A stretch of 64,000 nucleotides of DNA from Arthrobacter sp. ES3-54 (lineage in GTDB: Bacteria; Actinomycetota; Actinomycetes; Actinomycetales; Micrococcaceae), in NCBI RefSeq assembly GCF_029504395.1, contig NZ_JAQFIF010000010.1:1-64000 (forward strand), in the 5' to 3' direction. Both the position numbers and the translations under genes were made by a program. The notes beneath the pieces were generated by a model, which was not told the DNA's origin, made no database searches, and saw only the letters and a list, made by a program, of their open reading frames with translations. Numbering within the stretch: position 1 is the first letter of the stretch; the number at the start of each line of letters is the position of its first letter. This document shows positions 59,862 through 64,000 of this stretch, one piece after another.

Positions 59862-60809
59862 TCAGGGGATGGGTTCAAAAACGCTGATCCGGAAACGGGC
59901 CGAGACAGCGGTGCACGCCGGAAGCGCGGCCTCGAGGGCGGCGAGTGCGGCACGGTCCAGGTGGTGGCCGGCGGGTCCCATGTAGGCGAGGTTGGCGACG
60001 TCGCGCGGACTCAGGGTCAATGCCAGGTCCAGATCCCGTGTTTCGACGGGCGCGAAAAGCTGGCCCAAGGATGCCGCGAGCCGTTCATCCTTGGCCGGTT
60101 CGATCCCCAGCATCCCGGTAAGGCCGGCGACCTCCTCCAGGTGCCTGGGCCGTGGCGTGACAACAACCAGGCGGCCGCCGGGGCGGAGCACCCTGGCGAA
60201 TTCGGGCGCGTTGCGCGGGGCAAACACCACGGTGACGACTTCGACGGCGTTCTCCGCGACCGGCAACGGCTGCCAGACGTCCCCGACCACGTTCAAGGCT
60301 TCCGGGTTCATCCTGGCGGCGCGGCGCAGTGCGAACTTGGAAATGTCCAGGCCGATTGCCGCGGCCGAAACACCGCGCGCCGACGGCTCGCCCGGCAATG
60401 CAAGATCCGGCAGTGCAAGATCCGGTACTGCACGATCGTGTGCAGCCAGATCTCGGGAGACACGATCCAGCACGGCCCTGAGGTAGTGGCCGGTTCCCGT
60501 TCCGGCGTCCAGCACCACGCCCCGGCGGCCCGGGGTGGCCAGTAGCGCCGGCGCTGCAAGCTGGGCAATGGCATCGGCCAGCGGCTGGTAGTGCCCTGCC
60601 GATAGGAAATCGAAGCGGGCCGCCACCATGTCTGCGCTGTCGGCTTCAAAAACAGTCCCCTTGCCGACCAGGAAGTTGAAGTATCCCTGCTTGGCCGCAT
60701 CAAAGCTGTGGCCGGCGCCGCACACCAGGGTGCGGGCATCGCCGCCACCGAACTGGAGAGCGTCCCGGCACACCGGGCACAGGAGGGGAAAATCGGTGGC
60801 GGGAGGCAT
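59862..60809 (-). CDS. RlmA-type rRNA (guanine-N1)-methyltransferase-like protein
   Basis: A 315-residue AdoMet methyltransferase. An N-terminal zinc-binding stretch (LLCPVCRDAL, then LVCGAGHSFD) and FDAAKQGYFNFLVGK fit the RlmA/TlrB group, which methylate G745 or G748 of 23S rRNA. The AdoMet motif is VLDAGTGTGHYL. A 15-base tandem repeat (60394-60438) inserts a DLALPDLALP loop between two core strands. TAGGAT (60816-60821) lies 6 bases before the ATG. Whether it is a housekeeping or resistance enzyme cannot be told. Confidence 0.88.
   Translation of the reverse strand: MPPATDFPLLCPVCRDALQFGGGDARTLVCGAGHSFDAAKQGYFNFLVGKGTVFEADSADMVAARFDFLSAGHYQPLADAIAQLAAPALLATPGRRGVVLDAGTGTGHYLRAVLDRVSRDLAAHDRAVPDLALPDLALPGEPSARGVSAAAIGLDISKFALRRAARMNPEALNVVGDVWQPLPVAENAVEVVTVVFAPRNAPEFARVLRPGGRLVVVTPRPRHLEEVAGLTGMLGIEPAKDERLAASLGQLFAPVETRDLDLALTLSPRDVANLAYMGPAGHHLDRAALAALEAALPACTAVSARFRISVFEPIP
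60394..60438 (-). repeat. Three tandem 15-base repeats in the methyltransferase gene
   Basis: The units 60394-60408 and 60409-60423 differ by one base (GGCAATGCAAGATCC and GGCAGTGCAAGATCC); the third, 60424-60438, is more diverged. All are in frame. Confidence 0.8.
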
Positions 60810-60981
60810 AGCTTCATCCTAAGCGCGGATCCCCGGCCCTCCTCGCGGGCAGGGCACGCGGGACAGGGACCGTTAGCGCGTTGCTGGGCAGGGGCCGTTC
60901 CCGGGGACTGGGACGGCCGCGGCGCACCGGCAGGACGTGAGGTATTTCACAGCTCGCGCATAGCGGGCTAGGCTCGCAATC

Positions 60982-63051
60982 GTGAAATCTGAACATCTCC
61001 CGCTGCTCAATTCCGTCTCCGCCCCCGCCGTGCACCCGGACGGCTCCCGCGCCGTGGTGTCCGTGATCCGCCCCGACTTCGATGCCGATGCCTACGTGGG
61101 CCAGTTGTGGACCGTGCCCTTGGATCCGGACCAGAAGAACCCAAGCCTCACCGACCCGGACCAGCGGCCGCGCCGGCTAACCCGCGGCTTCCGCGACACC
61201 GCACCCGACTTTTCACCGGACGGCCGGGCCCTTGCGTTCCTGCGTGCGCCCGCCGGCGGGAAGCCGCAGCTCCACGTGGTGGAAGCCGCCGGCGGCGAAC
61301 CCCAGCTGCTAACGGCCGCACCACTGGGGGTCAGCTCCTTTGCCTGGTCACCCGATTCCCGCAGCATTGTCTTCGGTGCCAGGACTCCTGACGAGGGCCG
61401 GTACGGCAGCATCGACGGCGTCAGTGCAGGCAGCGAGGACGCCCGGCTGATCACCGATTTCCAGTACCGGATGAACGGTCTTGGCTACACGGCCGACAAG
61501 CCCTTGCAGCTGTTCCTTATCGAAGTGCCGCAGCTTGACGCCGAACCGAAAGTGGCCCCGGCCGGGCGCGCCCTCAAGGCCCTCGGCGCCGCGGCCGATC
61601 CCGCGGAGTCCGGTGCCAGCCTGCTGCCGGACGCCAAGCAGCTCACCACCGGGGCGTTCGACCACAATGACCCCAGCTTCAGCGCCGACGGCGGCACCAT
61701 CTACTTCACCGCGGCCCTGCACGACGGCCGGGACACCGACCTCGTCAGCGGAATCTACACGGTTCCCGCCGCCGGAGGGCAACCGCAGGCCCTCACTCCG
61801 GCCAATACCGGAAGGCAGACCGTCAGCGCCGTACGCCAGTCCGCGGATGGGGAATGGCTGTTCTTCCTCGCCCAGGACCTGGGCGCATCCGGCCGGGACT
61901 TCGTGGCCAGGAACACCGCCCTGTATGCCATGCCGGCCGCCGGCGGTGACGCGACAGCGCTCAGCGATGCCGAGACCCTGGACCTGTCCGGCGGCAGCCG
62001 GATCGAGTTGCGCGGCGCCGCGGGCGCCCTGGTGCTGAACAATGCGCGGGGAACCGTGGAGCTGCACGAATTCGATGCGACGGGAGGCCACACTGTCCTC
62101 CTGGAAGGGAACCGGGTGGTGACCGGAGCCGCGGACGGCGCGGGGACGCTCGTGGTGAGTTTCAGCGATTCGACCACGGCCGGTGATTTGGCCGTGCTCG
62201 ACGGCGGGCAGGTCCGCCGCCTGACGGACTTCTCCGCGCCTCTGCGCAGCGTGGCGGGCATCAGCGAGACGCAGGAACTGACTTTGCCATCGGCTGACGG
62301 GTACCCGGTCCATGGCTGGCTCGTGAAGCCGGCAGGCCCCGGCCCGCACCCGGTGCTGCTGAACATCCACGGCGGCCCTTTTGCCCAGTTCGGCGTGGCC
62401 CTGTTCGACGAAGCCCAGATCTATGCCGGGGCCGGTTACGCCGTGCTCATGTGCAATCCGCGGGGCTCGGCCGGCTACGGCCAGGAGCACGGACGGTCCA
62501 TCAAGGAGCGGATGGGAACCGTGGACATGCAAGACGTCCTCGCCTTCCTAGACGGGGCCGTGGAGAAGTTTGAGGACCTGGACGGCGCGAATGTCGGCAT
62601 CATGGGCGGATCCTACGGCGGCTACCTGACGGCGTGGACCGTCAGCCACGACCACCGCTTCCGGGCGGCCATAGTCGAGCGCGGTTTCCTGGATCCTGTG
62701 AGCTTCACGGGTTCTTCTGACATCGGCTGGTTCTTCGGCGGGGAATACACCGGCCCTTCGGCGGAGCAAATGGCGGCGCAGAGTCCCATGGCCCGCGTGG
62801 AGAACGTACGGACGCCGGCGCTAGTGATCCACAGCGAGGACGACCTCCGATGCCCCGTGGAGCAGGGCCAGCGGTACTTCACCGCCCTCAAGCAGCAGGG
62901 CGTCGAGACCGGATTCCTAGTATTCCCGGGCGAGAACCATGAGCTGTCCCGGTCCGGCACTCCGCACCACCGGAAGCAGCGGTTCGATGAAATCCTGAAG
63001 TGGTGGGCACGCTACCTGCCATCCGCCGGAAATCCGGCACCGCAGCCCTAG
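60982..63051 (+). CDS. S9 family (prolyl oligopeptidase-like) serine peptidase
   Basis: A 689-residue protein: an N-terminal beta-propeller with repeated D-x-DPxFSPDG-like blades and a C-terminal alpha/beta hydrolase. The catalytic triad is S544 (GGSYGGYL), Asp620 or 621 (HSEDDLRCP) and H653 (GENHEL). It resembles acylaminoacyl-peptidase/DPP-like S9C members. There is no signal peptide, so cytosolic. TAGGCT (60969-60974) lies 7 bases before the GTG start. Its 3' end overlaps the end of the convergent def gene by 4 bases. Confidence 0.95.
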   Translation: MKSEHLPLLNSVSAPAVHPDGSRAVVSVIRPDFDADAYVGQLWTVPLDPDQKNPSLTDPDQRPRRLTRGFRDTAPDFSPDGRALAFLRAPAGGKPQLHVVEAAGGEPQLLTAAPLGVSSFAWSPDSRSIVFGARTPDEGRYGSIDGVSAGSEDARLITDFQYRMNGLGYTADKPLQLFLIEVPQLDAEPKVAPAGRALKALGAAADPAESGASLLPDAKQLTTGAFDHNDPSFSADGGTIYFTAALHDGRDTDLVSGIYTVPAAGGQPQALTPANTGRQTVSAVRQSADGEWLFFLAQDLGASGRDFVARNTALYAMPAAGGDATALSDAETLDLSGGSRIELRGAAGALVLNNARGTVELHEFDATGGHTVLLEGNRVVTGAADGAGTLVVSFSDSTTAGDLAVLDGGQVRRLTDFSAPLRSVAGISETQELTLPSADGYPVHGWLVKPAGPGPHPVLLNIHGGPFAQFGVALFDEAQIYAGAGYAVLMCNPRGSAGYGQEHGRSIKERMGTVDMQDVLAFLDGAVEKFEDLDGANVGIMGGSYGGYLTAWTVSHDHRFRAAIVERGFLDPVSFTGSSDIGWFFGGEYTGPSAEQMAAQSPMARVENVRTPALVIHSEDDLRCPVEQGQRYFTALKQQGVETGFLVFPGENHELSRSGTPHHRKQRFDEILKWWARYLPSAGNPAPQP

Positions 63052-63719
63052 TCCTCCGCCGGGTCCGGCAGGAACCCGAGTTCCTGCCGGGCGCGGCTGA
63101 TGTCCGGCTGGGCCCAGCGGGCGGAGTATTCGGCAGTGTTGCTGATGGAGCGCAGCTCGGCCCGGTCAAGAAACAGGACCCCATGCAAATGGTCGGTCTC
63201 ATGCTGGACAATCCGGGCCTGCCAGCCGGTGAAAGTCCGCTCAAGGTGCGTGCCGTCCGGTGCCGTGAAGTCGAGCTGGACCGATTCCGGCCGCAACACG
63301 GCCGCCTGCAGGCCTCCGATGGAGAGGCAGCCTTCGTAGAACGCCACGGACTTCTCGCCGAGGGGCCGATAGCTCGGGTTCAGCATGGCAAAAAACGGCA
63401 GCGGCTCCCTCCCGCGGACTGCAGCGACGTCGGGATCGACCGCGAACTGGTCCTCCAGCACGGCGAGCTGCAACGGAATCCCAAGCTGCGGTGCCGCCAG
63501 GCCGACGCCCGGGGCCTTGTGCATCACGCTGCGCATGAGGTCGATGAGGTGGCCAAGTTCGGCGTCACTCAACTGGCCGTCAAACGGTGCCGCCACGTGC
63601 CGGAGCACCGGATGCCCTGCCTGGACAATCGGCGGCAGGATACCCACGTCCAGGATCTCCTGTACGGCCTCGCTGATCCGGGCGGCGCTGTAGTCGGTGG
63701 GCCTGGCTTCAAAGGACAT
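63048..63719 (-). CDS. def: Peptide deformylase
   Basis: A 223-residue metalloenzyme removing the formyl group from nascent chains. All three motifs are present: GVGLAAPQ (71-78), EGCLS (129-133) and HETDH (H173-E174-H177), with C131 as the metal ligand. The N-terminal and C-terminal extensions are longer than the E. coli enzyme, as in other actinobacterial type III-like deformylases. TAGTCT (63726-63731) lies 6 bases before the ATG and overlaps the stop codon of the next gene upstream. Confidence 0.95.
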   Translation of the reverse strand: MSFEARPTDYSAARISEAVQEILDVGILPPIVQAGHPVLRHVAAPFDGQLSDAELGHLIDLMRSVMHKAPGVGLAAPQLGIPLQLAVLEDQFAVDPDVAAVRGREPLPFFAMLNPSYRPLGEKSVAFYEGCLSIGGLQAAVLRPESVQLDFTAPDGTHLERTFTGWQARIVQHETDHLHGVLFLDRAELRSISNTAEYSARWAQPDISRARQELGFLPDPAED

Positions 63720-63728
63720 GCCCCCAGA

Positions 63729-64000
63729 CTACTGGCGGCCGCACGCCTTCGTAACAAAGTCATAGATCCGGCCGCGAAGTCGGCTGCCGGCGTCGATCTT
63801 CAGGACACCCTCCCGGCCCGCCACCCTGACCCGCAGCGGCAGGAGCGTGCCCACCTTGTCTTCGGCCACGGCGTGGGGATCGCAGCGGGCGGGCCGGATG
63901 CCCAAGCGGACTTCCGCAGGGGGCCCGCCGGCGCGGAGCGTTAGCGAATGCGGCCAGGGCGCTTGCGGGGCCTCCGCCAGGAGTGTGGTTTCCTCGACCC
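63729..64000 (-). CDS. 3' end of an unidentified gene, cut by the window edge
   Basis: The minus-strand frame from the window edge to the TAG at 63729-63731 is open for 90 codons, with protein-like composition (ending GSRLRGRIYDFVTKACGRQ) and high GC in third positions. It includes CDPHAVAEDKVGTLLPLRVRV. No family is recognised. The start lies outside the window. It is directly upstream of def on the same strand. Confidence 0.7.
   Translation of the reverse strand, partial: VEETTLLAEAPQAPWPHSLTLRAGGPPAEVRLGIRPARCDPHAVAEDKVGTLLPLRVRVAGREGVLKIDAGSRLRGRIYDFVTKACGRQ

Overview
This is a GC-rich, gene-dense chromosomal segment from an actinobacterium, most likely Arthrobacter, Pseudarthrobacter or a close Micrococcaceae relative. 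The evidence is a complete Pup-proteasome locus with pafB and pafC fused into one gene, the mycothiol gene mshC, the RNA polymerase factor RbpA next to a polyprenol-phosphate mannose synthase, heavy use of GTG starts, and many actinobacterial leaderless promoters. I see no insertion sequence, prophage, CRISPR array, rRNA or integron. One tRNA gene (tRNA-Leu, anticodon GAG) is present. About 57 protein genes are supported, including one cut by each edge of the window.

Region 1 (1-4.8 kb) resembles a hypoxia or redox-sensing island. It has a DosS/DevS-type GAF histidine kinase that keeps the heme-ligand histidine, a convergent DosR/DevR-type regulator, two flavin-binding-like proteins related to the DosR-regulon protein Rv0080, and a Dos-box-like site near the left edge. 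Region 2 (4.8-9.1 kb) has an atypical zinc-ribbon SDR and the divergent glycogen genes glgC and glgA; malQ lies further on at 21-23 kb. Region 3 (9.2-15.9 kb) is a fatty-acid or acyl-CoA module: an acyl-CoA oxidase-like enzyme, a TetR regulator, and a divergent operon of thiolase, high-molecular-weight FabG and MaoC hydratase. A 31-bp palindrome covers both divergent -10 boxes.

Region 4 (16-31.8 kb) is mixed: a FUSC membrane protein, a serine hydrolase, a glutathionyl-hydroquinone-reductase-like enzyme, a TraR/DksA-like protein coupled to an M50 membrane protease, malQ, a SapM-like phosphoesterase lipoprotein, a CYTH-CHAD protein, an AI-2E family transporter, a lipoprotein, tRNA-Leu, an M20 peptidase, an acyl-CoA dehydrogenase and two small conserved proteins. 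Region 5 (31.9-38 kb) holds an aldo/keto reductase, uppP, mshC, a PAC2 protein, a HAD phosphatase and a site-2-type protease.

Region 6 (38-54 kb) is the protein-degradation core: trmI, arc (mpa), dop, pup, prcB, prcA, pafA, two FKBP isomerases, fused pafBC, tatA, tatC and a HelY helicase. Dop deamidates Pup (ends GGQ), PafA ligates it to proteins, Arc unfolds the tagged proteins into the PrcBA chamber, and PafBC is the DNA-damage transcription activator of the locus. Region 7 (54.3-64 kb) has an amidohydrolase, a Dpm1-type mannosyltransferase, rbpA with a sigma-R/sigma-H-like promoter, an SPFH-NfeD pair, an RlmA-type methyltransferase, an S9 peptidase, peptide deformylase, and the 3' end of an unknown gene.
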